NCBI GenBank assembly: GCA_947087275.1
Contig: CAMUBZ010000001.1
Span: 62,001-126,000, forward strand
From: an uncultured Candidatus Saccharibacteria bacterium
GTDB lineage: Bacteria; Patescibacteriota; Saccharimonadia; Saccharimonadales; Saccharimonadaceae
Length of the DNA: 64,000 bases
Direction of reading: 5' to 3'
Shown here: in pieces, positions 50,445 to 59,477 of the stretch
How positions within the stretch are numbered: the first letter of the stretch is position 1
Layout: every line of letters begins with the position of its first letter
The notes under the pieces: generated by a model
What the model was told of the DNA's origin: nothing
Databases searched by the model: none
Seen by the model: only the letters and a program-made list of their open reading frames with translations
Made by a program: the position numbers and the translations under genes

Positions 50445-51268
50445 TGCATGAGAATTGCAGCAGTCGTAGCAGCGAAGTTTTGTTTGGGGTTGTAGAGATT
50501 GAGAGCGGTGACACGAGCGGCAAGCTGACCGGACCATAACGAAATTGGCGAATAATCAGTATCGACAAGATGGGTGGTGGAAACTTCTCCGCCCTGAGCG
50601 ACAATGATATTGTCTTGATGGAAAGTGAGCAAAGTGGCAGGATAAGTGAGAGTAAACTTGTGTAAAGTCTCGAGCGTAGGAATGAGAGGCTGAGATAAGA
50701 GAATCATGCGTGGATAATAAATTGCGCGGAAAAGTTTTTGCAGTTGCGCCATGGAAGCAATAATGATAGTGTTGGGGCGGCTCAGCCAACGGCCAGCCTC
50801 GGAGGCGAGCAAGTCGATACTGTCGCGAGCTAGGACTAATAAATTGGGCAGAGTTTCGTCTTGCGGCATAGAACTCGCGATGGCGTCGGAAAGAGCGACG
50901 GCGGTGGCGGAATTGCGAGAGAGATCGCCAATGATAAGGGTGGCACCTGGGCTGGAGACGGCAAGTTCGAGTTGACGAGATTTGGCAAAAGAGCCACTTT
51001 CGGTGGAGGGGAGAAAATCAAGGTTAGGCAGGGGCGGAAGTTTGCCACGCAAAGCATCGGGCAAAACAGTAGTGAGAGTTTTGATGGGAAAAGTTTGGTT
51101 GATGAATTCGGAAATACGTACGACGGTGGAGAAATTTTGGCTATTGCCGCCCACAACGGCGATGTGGCCAGTTTTTTGCTCTGGTATATTCCAAAGTAAA
51201 TTATCAAAAAGGGGCTGAGATTGTTTGTGCCAGTAGGATAAGTCGGAACTGATATTTGCGAAGGCCAT
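50441..51268 (-). CDS. Protein with NAD(P)HX dehydratase/ribokinase-like fold
   Basis: 275 residues; GHIAVVGGNSQNFST near 35 and GATLIIGDLSRNSATA near 105 resemble the nucleotide-site motifs of ADP-dependent NAD(P)H-hydrate dehydratase (ribokinase-like), but the catalytic Asp of GPGLG-type motifs is not evident, so activity is uncertain. The start at 51268 is two bases after the xth stop, so it is co-translated. Overlaps the GT4 stop convergently by four bases. Confidence 0.55.
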   Translation of the reverse strand: MAFANISSDLSYWHKQSQPLFDNLLWNIPEQKTGHIAVVGGNSQNFSTVVRISEFINQTFPIKTLTTVLPDALRGKLPPLPNLDFLPSTESGSFAKSRQLELAVSSPGATLIIGDLSRNSATAVALSDAIASSMPQDETLPNLLVLARDSIDLLASEAGRWLSRPNTIIIASMAQLQKLFRAIYYPRMILLSQPLIPTLETLHKFTLTYPATLLTFHQDNIIVAQGGEVSTTHLVDTDYSPISLWSGQLAARVTALNLYNPKQNFAATTAAILMH

Positions 51269-51270
51269 GA

Positions 51271-52077
51271 TTATTGCTGGGGGAATTCTAGTTCTATTGA
51301 TATGGGGCAGTGGTCGGAGCCCATGAGATGGTCGTGAATTTCGGCAGATTTGAGGTAAGGCAGGAGACGTGGCGAGACGAAGAAATAGTCGATACGCCAC
51401 CCGATGTTACGTTCGCGGCAGTGTGACCAGTGTGACCACCAAGTGTATTTTTGCTGGCTGGGATAAAAATGACGGAAAGTGTCGACAAAACCGGCGGCGA
51501 TGAGATTTTTGATTCCCTGGCGTTCTTCTTGAGTGAAGCCAGCGTTATGTTCGTTATCTTGGGGTCTGGCGAGATCGAGAGGAGTGTGGGCAGCGTTGAA
51601 ATCGCCACAGACGATGACAGGTTTGTGGGCTTCGAGGGCTTGGAGAAAACGCAGAAAGGCCGGATCCCACAAATCTTCGCGGAGTTTGAGGCGGGAGAGA
51701 TCGCGCTTGCTGTTGGGGGTGTAGACATTGACAAGATAAAACTGCGGAAATTCTATGGTCTGTACGCGACCCTCGGAGAGTGGGCTGCCGTAACGATCTT
51801 CGTCCCAAAGGTAGCCGCTGCGAATGTCTTCGGTGAAATTATTAAAGACATTGACAGGTTGTATTTTGGTGAAAGTGGCAGTGCCAGAATAACCGGCGCG
51901 TTCGGCGCTGTTCCAGAGTTCGAGGTAGGCGGGGTAGTCGACTTCGGCCTGGCCGGGCTTGGCCTTGGTTTCTTGGATGCAGAGGATATCGGGTTGTTCG
52001 GAATTTAGCAGTTCGTCTAGGGCGCCCTTTTTGAGGACGGAGCGGATGCCGTTGACATTCCAGGAATAAATGCGCAT
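51271..52077 (-). CDS. xth: Exodeoxyribonuclease III
   Basis: AP endonuclease and 3'-exonuclease for base-excision repair. 268 residues: WNVNGIRSV (~6), ILCIQETKAK (~32, metal Glu), LVNVYTPNS (~117), VCGDFNAAHTPLD (~158), RIDYFFVS (~232) and GSDHCPISI (~255). Starts one base after the smpB stop. Confidence 0.96.
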   Translation of the reverse strand: MRIYSWNVNGIRSVLKKGALDELLNSEQPDILCIQETKAKPGQAEVDYPAYLELWNSAERAGYSGTATFTKIQPVNVFNNFTEDIRSGYLWDEDRYGSPLSEGRVQTIEFPQFYLVNVYTPNSKRDLSRLKLREDLWDPAFLRFLQALEAHKPVIVCGDFNAAHTPLDLARPQDNEHNAGFTQEERQGIKNLIAAGFVDTFRHFYPSQQKYTWWSHWSHCRERNIGWRIDYFFVSPRLLPYLKSAEIHDHLMGSDHCPISIELEFPQQ

Positions 52078-52078
52078 A

Positions 52079-52492
52079 TTAGTATCTCCCTCTTTCTAGA
52101 TCCCGTTTTTTGATGGTTTCGCGCTTGTCGTATTTTTTCTTGCTCTTGCCGGTGGCTATGACGAGTTTGATGTAGCGGCCGCCAGCGAGCAGGCGCACGG
52201 GCACGAGTTGATAGCCGTCTTGCTTGGCGCGCATGAGACTTAGGATTTGTTTGCGCGTGGCCAGGAGTTTGATGTTGCGCTCGGTATCAGCGCCGAGGGT
52301 GAGGTTGTTAAGCCATAATTCCCCGTTTTTGACGGTGACAAAAGAGCCTTTGAGCTGAACGTGATGATCGCGAATCAAGCGAACTTCGGGGCCAGAAAGC
52401 AACATACCGCAAGACAATTCCTCGCCGAGTTGATAATCATAATGCGCGCGGCGGTTGACGGTGACGGAGGCTGGCTTTTTTGGCTTCTTCAT
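52079..52492 (-). CDS. smpB: SsrA-binding protein SmpB
   Basis: Delivers tmRNA to stalled ribosomes. 137 residues: NRRAHYDYQLGEELSCGMLL (~13), GPEVRLIRDHHVQLKGSFV (~34), RNIKLL, and basic tail KKKYDKRETIKKRDLERGRY. TATAAT ends exactly six bases before the ATG: leaderless. First gene of smpB-xth-kinase-fold operon. No tmRNA gene was found near it. Confidence 0.96.
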   Translation of the reverse strand: MKKPKKPASVTVNRRAHYDYQLGEELSCGMLLSGPEVRLIRDHHVQLKGSFVTVKNGELWLNNLTLGADTERNIKLLATRKQILSLMRAKQDGYQLVPVRLLAGGRYIKLVIATGKSKKKYDKRETIKKRDLERGRY

Positions 52493-52499
52493 GGGTATA

Positions 52500-52690
52500 T
52501 TATAGCATGGATGAATGAGTAATACCTACAAAAGGACGAATCGATACGACTACTATAAGAGGTTGACTATATTGGACGACACCTCCGTCAATACGACGAC
52601 CAGTACAAGATTATTGAGATACGAGGCGACAGAGCTGTGCTATCTGCGAGAGTGTAAGTATGGGCGGCTATGAATGTGAAGGATATTGAA
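52500..52690 (+). other. Intergenic stretch with a possible decayed gene end
   Basis: No ORF with a start. On the plus strand a frame from about 52550 to 52653 reads EVDYIGRHLRQYDDQYKII then EIRGDRAVLSARV and stops; the wording hints at the end of a RelE/ParE-like or nuclease gene but is too short to assign. It borders the restriction island. Confidence 0.25.
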
Positions 52691-52700
52691 AGAGTGTAAG

Positions 52701-53411
52701 TTATTCTTTTTTCGAGATTTCTATTGCTACATTATAAACTTCATTCAGTAGCTTATCAGGGCAATCCACAAAATCGCATTGGCTAACAAGATCTAGAAGT
52801 TTAGTTAAGAAATAAGCGAACGCATTAGTAAGATTATGGATCGTGCTATTGACTGCGTCTTCTTGTACTTCAATCAACACCCCAGTAAAATTAGGGTGGG
52901 TATGGTAACAAAGCATGGCATACATTGGCTGTAGGTCTGGAAAAATCTTTTCAATACGCTCCGTCGTATCTACTCCGAGACGCCCTACTTTACGCATTAA
53001 ATCGGCAACTTCCTTGGAGTTCTCGGGTGTATTCTCCCGGGTGTTGTAGAGCTCAATCGCCTTACAATAATTCTTTTGTCCACCAAAGAATTGCTTGGCA
53101 CCCTTAGGCCGGCTGGAAATATAAGCCAAATCTGCCACGCCTTCCATACAGAAACGAGCTTGATAATAAAGTGGTTTTTGACAGTTTAATATAGTGTGGT
53201 CGTCGCTAGTTACTACACAGTTGAGGCAAGCTAGAGCCTCATGAGAGATAATAGGAAACATACCAGCAAGAGCACGTCCGTATGTTTTACCTTCTGGTAT
53301 TTTGGATACATTTTGTTCAATACTATTGTATATTTTGATTGCGGCCGTTTCGTAAGCTTTATATAACTTGAGTGCTAGGTTACGATATTTTTCATTATTC
53401 TTTTCTGTCAT
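52701..53411 (-). CDS. Hypothetical protein, DUF5677-like
   Basis: 236 residues, all-helical by eye, no membrane segment. RFCMEGVADLAYISSR near 92 and YHTHPNFTGVL near 168 recall DUF5677-type proteins (arginine-bearing helix, late HxHP-like motif), a group found in defence and stress loci. TATAAT at 53434-53439, minus strand, gives it its own promoter. It lies at the left edge of the restriction island but is separated by a hairpin, so it may be a passenger. Confidence 0.6.
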   Translation of the reverse strand: MTEKNNEKYRNLALKLYKAYETAAIKIYNSIEQNVSKIPEGKTYGRALAGMFPIISHEALACLNCVVTSDDHTILNCQKPLYYQARFCMEGVADLAYISSRPKGAKQFFGGQKNYCKAIELYNTRENTPENSKEVADLMRKVGRLGVDTTERIEKIFPDLQPMYAMLCYHTHPNFTGVLIEVQEDAVNSTIHNLTNAFAYFLTKLLDLVSQCDFVDCPDKLLNEVYNVAIEISKKE

Positions 53412-53451
53412 AACTACAAAGTCCTTTCAAAACCATTATATCATTTCAGCC

Positions 53452-53478
53452 ATGGAGGACGACTTTGTCGTCCTCCAT
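53452..53478. terminator. Perfect hairpin bounding the restriction island
   Basis: ATGGAGGACGAC/GTCGTCCTCCAT, 12 pairs, 3-base loop. No T-run on either side, so termination is uncertain; 53480-53550 beyond it holds further partial GCGAGCGAGGC-type repeats and no gene. Confidence 0.45.
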
Positions 53479-53554
53479 AAAACAGCGAGCGAGGCGAAGT
53501 CAGACGCCGACGAGCCGTCTCTAGGCGTATGACAAGCCTCACGAGCGAGTAAAA

Positions 53555-54070
53555 CTATTTCAGAGCACCACGATCCACTCCATTAAGCCCCATATCTTTT
53601 CTATATTTACGGGTATTCTCAATCTCAGCCTGTAACTTACCGACATTTTTGATATACTTTACTCGACCATCTTGCGAGATATGCCTAGTGCTAAGGCCTC
53701 TCGCAAAACTCTGCCCCTTTATGGACGATAGTGCTTTCTGTCTATTTTCATGTTGAATGCGTATCGCAAGCTTAGAACTAGTCAGATATTGACGTTTTAG
53801 GCTCTCTACTTTAATTTTATCCATGGCATATGTGCCAATATAACGAAGTATCTCTTCAAAATTTAATTCTGGATTTACGATATAGGTAATTTGACGATTA
53901 TTATGTACATGTCTAAGAAAAATCTTCTTACGTAATCCAATATAGATCGCTTTTTCGGTTTTTGATGAGTTGCCAAATTTCTCATATAATTCTGTCTCAC
54001 TAATCCAGGGTTTTCTAATAATGGTGTCATAAATATCTCTGCGTCTTTGTATATTCGGTCCACAAGTCAT
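53555..54070 (-). CDS. Hypothetical protein of the restriction island (171 aa)
   Basis: Not recognised. Very basic. The first ~70 residues look like a helix-turn-helix (PWISETELYEKFGNSSKTEKAIYIGLRKKIF), so it may bind DNA, followed by a helical basic region (KRQYLTSSKLAIRIQHENRQKAL). Its start lies four bases past the stop of the methylase-like gene, so it belongs to the same operon. Could be a specificity or control subunit. Confidence 0.6.
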   Translation of the reverse strand: MTCGPNIQRRRDIYDTIIRKPWISETELYEKFGNSSKTEKAIYIGLRKKIFLRHVHNNRQITYIVNPELNFEEILRYIGTYAMDKIKVESLKRQYLTSSKLAIRIQHENRQKALSSIKGQSFARGLSTRHISQDGRVKYIKNVGKLQAEIENTRKYRKDMGLNGVDRGALK

Positions 54071-54073
54071 ATT

Positions 54074-55039
54074 TCATGCTCTCCTTATTAAGGAATAGAA
54101 TGGTACAGGTTTTTCTGTTTCCCAGTCCATAACCTTCACTTTCTTGCCATTATGAAGTTTTGGATTACCTTTAAGGCAGCCTTCACAGACTCTTTTCTTC
54201 ACAATGTCTTTTTCGCCTAACATTTTTAGTAAACCAGGAGCTTCACTCACCACCTCTTCAGTATGCTTACAACTCATGGGAATGACATATTTGAGTCCGT
54301 CCATTTGGAAAATGTTCCAAGAAATTATTATAGCAATTTCTCGTAGTAGTTCTAGTTTTTCTGTATCAAGCTCCAATTTTAAGTCTATCATGTGTTTTGG
54401 AAACTTTTCATTAAAATAGTCTATGAAAGTGTATAAAAGATTTTCTCGTGCTATTAGCAGGCTATCGCCTTGCCATTCGTATCCATAAGACGACTTAAAA
54501 GCTACTTTAGCCCACTCTAGCCAATCTTCAATATCGTCGCAGTATTCGGAAACAACTTGTAATTTACGGTCAAGAAAACCGACACGATTTTTTAAGTTCA
54601 AAACCTTTGTTCCGTTCAGAGCGTTGTAACGGTTTACGATAAAAGGTGCCTCACCACAGGTAATTTCTAATCTTTTTTCGCTAATATAGTCTTTCCAGTT
54701 ATCGTCCTCAGACGGCCAATGCCCAAGTTTCCAGTCAATCTGTTTATTCATTTGATAAACGATACTCTTCGGGGTAAATACCTCAGCCTTATCATGTGTG
54801 CGATATTTTTGTTCTTCCTTAGTCTTCGATATTCTTGGCTGAATTAAAAATGTATTGTCACCAGTAATGTCGGCTAACTCAATTTCGCTATTAGCGGCAT
54901 GATTTTTATACGAATTAGTAGCCCAAAGTATGTTATGTGTCTTTGTTCTAGTAGTCCTCGTGCGATCAATTAATAAGTTCTCAAGAAGTTTATTATGCCG
55001 ACGAATATCATTCTCTAGAATATCAACTGGCTGCGACAT
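54074..55039 (-). CDS. Restriction-modification methylase-like subunit M
   Basis: 321 residues. HNILWATNSYKNHAAN near 36, IQPRISKTKEEQKYRTHDKAEVFTP near 68-93, and ITCGEAPFIVNRYNA near 127 match the recurring pattern of proteins annotated restriction endonuclease subunit M (motif X-like TPxxIV and motif I-like CGEAPF). No NPPY/DPPY motif IV is present; IISWNIFQMDGL sits near where it would be expected. A CxxC-type pair (CEGCLKG) near 285. Lies six bases after the large gene and is probably a partner of it. Confidence 0.75.
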   Translation of the reverse strand: MSQPVDILENDIRRHNKLLENLLIDRTRTTRTKTHNILWATNSYKNHAANSEIELADITGDNTFLIQPRISKTKEEQKYRTHDKAEVFTPKSIVYQMNKQIDWKLGHWPSEDDNWKDYISEKRLEITCGEAPFIVNRYNALNGTKVLNLKNRVGFLDRKLQVVSEYCDDIEDWLEWAKVAFKSSYGYEWQGDSLLIARENLLYTFIDYFNEKFPKHMIDLKLELDTEKLELLREIAIIISWNIFQMDGLKYVIPMSCKHTEEVVSEAPGLLKMLGEKDIVKKRVCEGCLKGNPKLHNGKKVKVMDWETEKPVPFYSLIRRA

Positions 55040-55045
55040 AAGGAA

Positions 55046-58000
55046 TTATGCTCCCAAGAAATGACGCTCTTCGTCCGTAATACCGTATTTCTCAAAAAGC
55101 TGGCTGTCGATATCTTCAAGCGACTTGCTCCAGTCTATATCTGAGCTATCGGTAAAATCTTGGTCTGGAATTACAAAACCGAATGAAGAGCTACGATTGG
55201 GTTCCTGTAACAAAAGAGCACAGAAGAAATTTGTTTGAGTATATTTCAAAAAGTTAAGACATTCATTTTTGCTATTCGACATGAATAATGCTAATCTACT
55301 ACGACCAAAAGCAGAATTATTAGGTAGAAGTTCAGTTAATTCCTGAACACGTCGTTTAATGTTACTAATTGAGGCCTCTCCTGAAACAAAAGATTTTTTA
55401 GGGTAAGCTGATGTTGTAACTACCTTAAACTGTTCTATATACTCTCGACCCTTCGGTAGGTTATTGACATCAGTCCAATACCATTGAGCTCTTCCTGCTG
55501 AACCAGATTTATCATTTGTAAGCAATCGGACTGGATACTCCCAATCTGTTTCATTGTTCGAAACTTTGTCTGGATTTAGCTCTACGAAGTTAGATTCGAT
55601 CCCAAAAAACCCTTTTCTAACCCTATTGTTTAGCCGTTTTTTGCCTAGTTTCTTATTTATACCTAAAGATATCGGGTTAGGTACAAGCGATTCCCAATCT
55701 GCGGCATTGACAGTGGCTCGCTCATCCGTATAAATGCGATTCGAGTACGTGTAAGTCAAATGAGTATTATTCATATCCCGAAAGACAACTGAAACACCAG
55801 CCGATAGATTAGCACTTGTTCCAAAAATTGGCTGCGGCTCCTTGTCTGTTCGATACCAAGCACGTCTATCAGTAGTACCTTCATAGGCATCAATTGAAAT
55901 TGTATGTCCGTCGCTGAGTATTTTTCTACCGAGACCACCTAAACGATCTGGAGCGTCAAACCACCCGCCGAATGGGTAAATCAAACTAATCAGCCCTCCT
56001 AGCTCGTCGGCACGTTCTTGAAAAAATTGATAGATCCAGTTAGAATTACTTTGTGTTTGGGTTTCTGTTTTTCCTACTGTTTCCTGGTATGGCGGATTAC
56101 CTACTACGGCGTCAAACTTCAACATATCTGCTCCTTCTAAGCCAAATTCATTGACTAATTCTTTGTTAAGGTTAAAATCTTTATCCTTTAATTTTTCGAT
56201 TAGTTCTGGGATATAGATAACGTTCGTCTTCGCTCCAGTGTAGCCTGCGAGAGTGCGTTCGGTAATCGTTTTCGCCATAGGGCTTTTCGTCAATACGTAG
56301 ATATTACGAACCAAAATCTTATCCCACAATTTACGAAACACGTCTTCTTCACTTCCTCGGCCACTACTGATAGCTCTGTTTAGAGCCTGGCTGTAAAAAT
56401 TGTAGGCACAGAGTAGGGGGTAGAGACCAGATTTACTATTTATCTCTAATACTCGGGCGTTTTCATCATTCCAGATTTTCGTCACTTCGCCTTTATCTTC
56501 CCAGTTTGGCAAGCCAAGCTTTTCGCCTTTTTTATCGACGTCTTCGTCGAGCTCAATAATGTGATTAAAGTCAGCTCCGCCCAAGGTAGAACTAATATGT
56601 GAATTAACTACTTTCCATGGAGTAAGGACGGTTTCCTTATCAGGGTTCTTAAATGTCTTAAAAATCTCGCCAATCTCAACGACACGTTCGCTCGGAGCGA
56701 GTAGGTCTGCCGCTAAAGCACGTAAGCGAATCTCAATACCAGCACCAATAAAGACTTCATCGTCATAATACTTAGCAAACTTTGTGCGGAGCATATCTTT
56801 TGTTACGCCCTTGGGCATAAACTCTGCCCAAGATTCGTCATCAACGTTCTCAATAAATTGCTCGAGCGAGATTTCTTCGTCAGCTCGGATTTCGTGACCA
56901 TTCTGATCAACTTTACAGCCATAAATCAGCATTGGCATACGAATAGAAACGCCACGTAAAATACTGATTCGAGTTTTGCGTTGCTCGGCAATTTCACGTT
57001 TGCGACGTAGTAACTCCTGTTCTTCGGGCGCAAGCTCTCGTTTCTCCCGTTTTTTCTTCTCGGCCTGTTCGGCCTGTTCGTATTCCTCCTCCGTAAAACC
57101 GTTGTCCGCCATTTTAATTTTGTTTTCATCTTTGACTCCGCTAGACTGCCCGACAATTTTGTTCAGTTCGGCAAAGTCCGCTAATTCTTCGTCAGTACAA
57201 TGAGAGAGATTTTCCAGATTATATAGCCGAGTGTCGTCAAACCCGTTACGAGTAACTTTTTGAATAGCGATACGCTTGATAGCCTGAAGTAGCCTCTGCG
57301 TAGAAAACTCTTTCATTTGGCCGTCTGTCGCCGAAATCACTGGGCAGAAATTGAGAAACTTACCCGTAGCCTCCTTCACCTCTTCTTTAGTCGGAGTTTT
57401 CTTTTTGATATTCATGGTTTCGGCGATAACATTCAACGTGCGGTCAGGAGCAAAATCGAACACGAAACACTCTGTCTTGAGCCTACCCTCATACTCCCAA
57501 GGAGTTTGGGCTCGGAAGATCGTTTGAAGATAGGTACTAGCGGAACTAGTATTGCTTAGCATAAAGACCGCTGACCACTCTGGTACTGAGACACCACGTG
57601 TCATTTTGCCGCAGGAAATCGTAATTGAATATGAACTTAGCGGGTCATCTGTAATGGCTTTCTTAACAAGTTTACGAGATTCTTTCTCGGCAACCTCCTC
57701 GTTGCCGTCGCCAGCCACATTTGCCACATTAAAAATCCGTTTTCCAGCATTATCACACATACCAAAAATCGTGTGCCGTTCGAGCAATTTCTCTAAAGCA
57801 CGAGCCTCTTTGACACCAGGGACGATCCAAAGAGTATGTCGCAAATTATTACGATAGCCTGACGTGGAATAAGGGAAATTACTGTCGGACGGCGTAGTGA
57901 TTAGATCTAAAAACTGATAAACATATTTCTCATGAATAAAGTTACCATCATTATCAGTACGGAAAAACTCTTTGAAGTTAAAAGCTTTGTCATAAAGAGT

Positions 58001-59134
58001 ACCAAATTCACTGGTCGCAAGGTATTTGTCCAGTTCATATGTAAAAATAGAAAGCCTCGGTAGTTTATAATAAGGGTTTGGCTCATCGGGATACAAGGTG
58101 TCCCACTCGGACTTGAGCTTTTGCTCCGCTGTATAGTCCCATGAGAAAATCTCGCTGTCATCATAATCTTCGAGTAAGTTAAATGGTGTACCAGATAGCA
58201 TGAGTGTGAAATCACGCTTAATTTGGCTAATTATTTCGTCGGCTAGAGTGGTTTTAACACCCTCGTCCGCCTCGTCCACAATGAGCATATCCCAATCTTC
58301 TCGAAGAATGGCTAGCTTTTCTGGAGACTTTACCTGATGACGCAAGTATTGAATTGAGGCGAAATATACAAATGGATTAGCACAAGTGCCATCAGGCTTA
58401 CGGATACAGCGATTTTGTAAAGTAGTAATATCCTCACCTTTGCTACGTGATCCAAAACTATAATCTGTATCAGCGAACAAGGCATTAAAATCCTTGAACC
58501 AATCATCATTTACTTCAGGACGGTGAGTGATAATCAAGACCTTGCCGTAATTTTTCTGTCGAGCAATTTCGAGGGCAGTAATGGTTTTGCCGAAACGCAT
58601 TTTAGCGTCCCATAAAAAGTGTTTTTTGCCTTTCTCGATAGCGGCAAGAGTTTGCTTAATGGCCTCAGTTTGCGAACCCTTACGAAAGATAACCTTTGTT
58701 TTTTCTTCAATAATTTCATTAGGATTAAGAGATTTACGCCCTTCCTGAACGGCTTTGAAAGCGTTCTCTACGGTTTCGACAGAAGTCGCAAACCATTCAC
58801 CGTTATGTTTTTCTTCAGTGTGCTGGATTTTAGCAAAACCTGAACGTTGTAAGACATCATGGACGTCATAATCCATAAAAGACTTGCCATCATTCTTGAT
58901 GGCAAGTCGAGCAAATTCGAGGTTATAAGGAATATCGGCAGTACTAAGCTGATCTTTAATACGCTCACGAGCAGCGTTTTCTATCGCCTTCGTTGCATCT
59001 TCGGCACGAGCATAATCGGAAAGTCTAATACTGGCCTTACCAACCTTTAAGTGGTCAGTATGAGAAGTGACCGTCGGTAGCGAATAAGCATATATGATAA
59101 TATACTCGCCAATATTGTAATCATATTTACTCAT
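55046..59134 (-). CDS. Single-chain nuclease-helicase-adenine methyltransferase (restriction-modification)
   Basis: 1362 residues. Residues ~7-35 (GEYIIIYAYSL ... LKVGKASI) look like a GIY-YIG/T5orf172 nuclease; ~175-560 a superfamily 2 helicase with Walker A DAKMRFGKT (~177-185), DEAD box IVDEADEG (~285-292) and SAT-like LSGTPF; ~690-730 a charged coiled coil; ~850-1150 an N6-adenine methylase with LTPWKVVNSH (motif X), VLEINSKSGLYPLL (motif I) and VVGNPPYQE (motif IV, ~1010); the rest may read the target sequence. This order (nuclease first, methylase later) is like Type ISP/Type IIG single-chain enzymes. Long structured leader upstream. Confidence 0.85.
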   Translation of the reverse strand: MSKYDYNIGEYIIIYAYSLPTVTSHTDHLKVGKASIRLSDYARAEDATKAIENAARERIKDQLSTADIPYNLEFARLAIKNDGKSFMDYDVHDVLQRSGFAKIQHTEEKHNGEWFATSVETVENAFKAVQEGRKSLNPNEIIEEKTKVIFRKGSQTEAIKQTLAAIEKGKKHFLWDAKMRFGKTITALEIARQKNYGKVLIITHRPEVNDDWFKDFNALFADTDYSFGSRSKGEDITTLQNRCIRKPDGTCANPFVYFASIQYLRHQVKSPEKLAILREDWDMLIVDEADEGVKTTLADEIISQIKRDFTLMLSGTPFNLLEDYDDSEIFSWDYTAEQKLKSEWDTLYPDEPNPYYKLPRLSIFTYELDKYLATSEFGTLYDKAFNFKEFFRTDNDGNFIHEKYVYQFLDLITTPSDSNFPYSTSGYRNNLRHTLWIVPGVKEARALEKLLERHTIFGMCDNAGKRIFNVANVAGDGNEEVAEKESRKLVKKAITDDPLSSYSITISCGKMTRGVSVPEWSAVFMLSNTSSASTYLQTIFRAQTPWEYEGRLKTECFVFDFAPDRTLNVIAETMNIKKKTPTKEEVKEATGKFLNFCPVISATDGQMKEFSTQRLLQAIKRIAIQKVTRNGFDDTRLYNLENLSHCTDEELADFAELNKIVGQSSGVKDENKIKMADNGFTEEEYEQAEQAEKKKREKRELAPEEQELLRRKREIAEQRKTRISILRGVSIRMPMLIYGCKVDQNGHEIRADEEISLEQFIENVDDESWAEFMPKGVTKDMLRTKFAKYYDDEVFIGAGIEIRLRALAADLLAPSERVVEIGEIFKTFKNPDKETVLTPWKVVNSHISSTLGGADFNHIIELDEDVDKKGEKLGLPNWEDKGEVTKIWNDENARVLEINSKSGLYPLLCAYNFYSQALNRAISSGRGSEEDVFRKLWDKILVRNIYVLTKSPMAKTITERTLAGYTGAKTNVIYIPELIEKLKDKDFNLNKELVNEFGLEGADMLKFDAVVGNPPYQETVGKTETQTQSNSNWIYQFFQERADELGGLISLIYPFGGWFDAPDRLGGLGRKILSDGHTISIDAYEGTTDRRAWYRTDKEPQPIFGTSANLSAGVSVVFRDMNNTHLTYTYSNRIYTDERATVNAADWESLVPNPISLGINKKLGKKRLNNRVRKGFFGIESNFVELNPDKVSNNETDWEYPVRLLTNDKSGSAGRAQWYWTDVNNLPKGREYIEQFKVVTTSAYPKKSFVSGEASISNIKRRVQELTELLPNNSAFGRSRLALFMSNSKNECLNFLKYTQTNFFCALLLQEPNRSSSFGFVIPDQDFTDSSDIDWSKSLEDIDSQLFEKYGITDEERHFLGA

Positions 59135-59372
59135 TGTTTGAAGCCTCGTTTAAGTTTGAACAGGACTGTCGAGGCTATAACAAAAATACAGCCACGTACA
59201 GGCTGTTCAAACTTTTCGTAGCTAAAGGCTTCAAACCTAAGTACTAGTACGTGGCTGTACCTTTAGTTTGAAATGGAGCTATAACACTCCAGTCCCTTAG
59301 CTAAAAATTAATTTTTGAAAAGTTTGAACAATTCTATTATACTACGAAAACGGAGGATTAGCAACCTTAATA
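59135..59372 (-). promoter_or_regulatory. Promoter and repeat-rich leader of the restriction operon
   Basis: Minus strand TTGCTA (59367-59372), 17-base spacer, TATAAT (59336-59341), then a ~195-base leader. The leader has six TTTGAAC/GTTCAAA-type boxes in both directions, a 13-base inverted pair GTTCAAACTTTTC/GAAAAGTTTGAAC, and a 13-base stem TACAGCCACGTAC/GTACGTGGCTGTA followed by TTTTTG, which would act as an attenuator. No ORF in it. Confidence 0.65.
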
Positions 59373-59401
59373 AAAATCAAAAAGTGTTAAGGTCTTGATT
59401 C
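59372..59401. promoter_or_regulatory. 30-bp dyad site I, beside the restriction promoter
   Basis: ACCTTAAT-N14-GTTAAGGT. It abuts the -35 of the restriction operon. Same 8-14-8 geometry as site II. Confidence 0.55.
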
Positions 59402-59430
59402 CAAAATAACAGTGGTGAAGTCGTTTTGCT

Positions 59431-59460
59431 ACCTTAACAAATTTTAAAATTTGTTAAGGT
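59431..59460. promoter_or_regulatory. 30-bp perfect palindrome site II, MerR operator
   Basis: ACCTTAAC-N14-GTTAAGGT, perfectly self-complementary across all 30 bases, ending four bases before the TATAAT (59465-59470) of the MerR gene. Placement over the -35/spacer is typical of MerR control. Confidence 0.75.
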
Positions 59461-59477
59461 ATAGTATAATTAGAGCA

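Noticed and set aside
52550-52653. Toxin gene of RelE/ParE type
   Set aside because: Only a ~33-residue end without start, ribosome site or antitoxin; reported only as a possible remnant.
59150-59341. CRISPR-like reading of the six TTTGAAC boxes
   Set aside because: Spacing is irregular, orientation mixed and boxes are only 7-8 bases, so a regulatory leader fits better.
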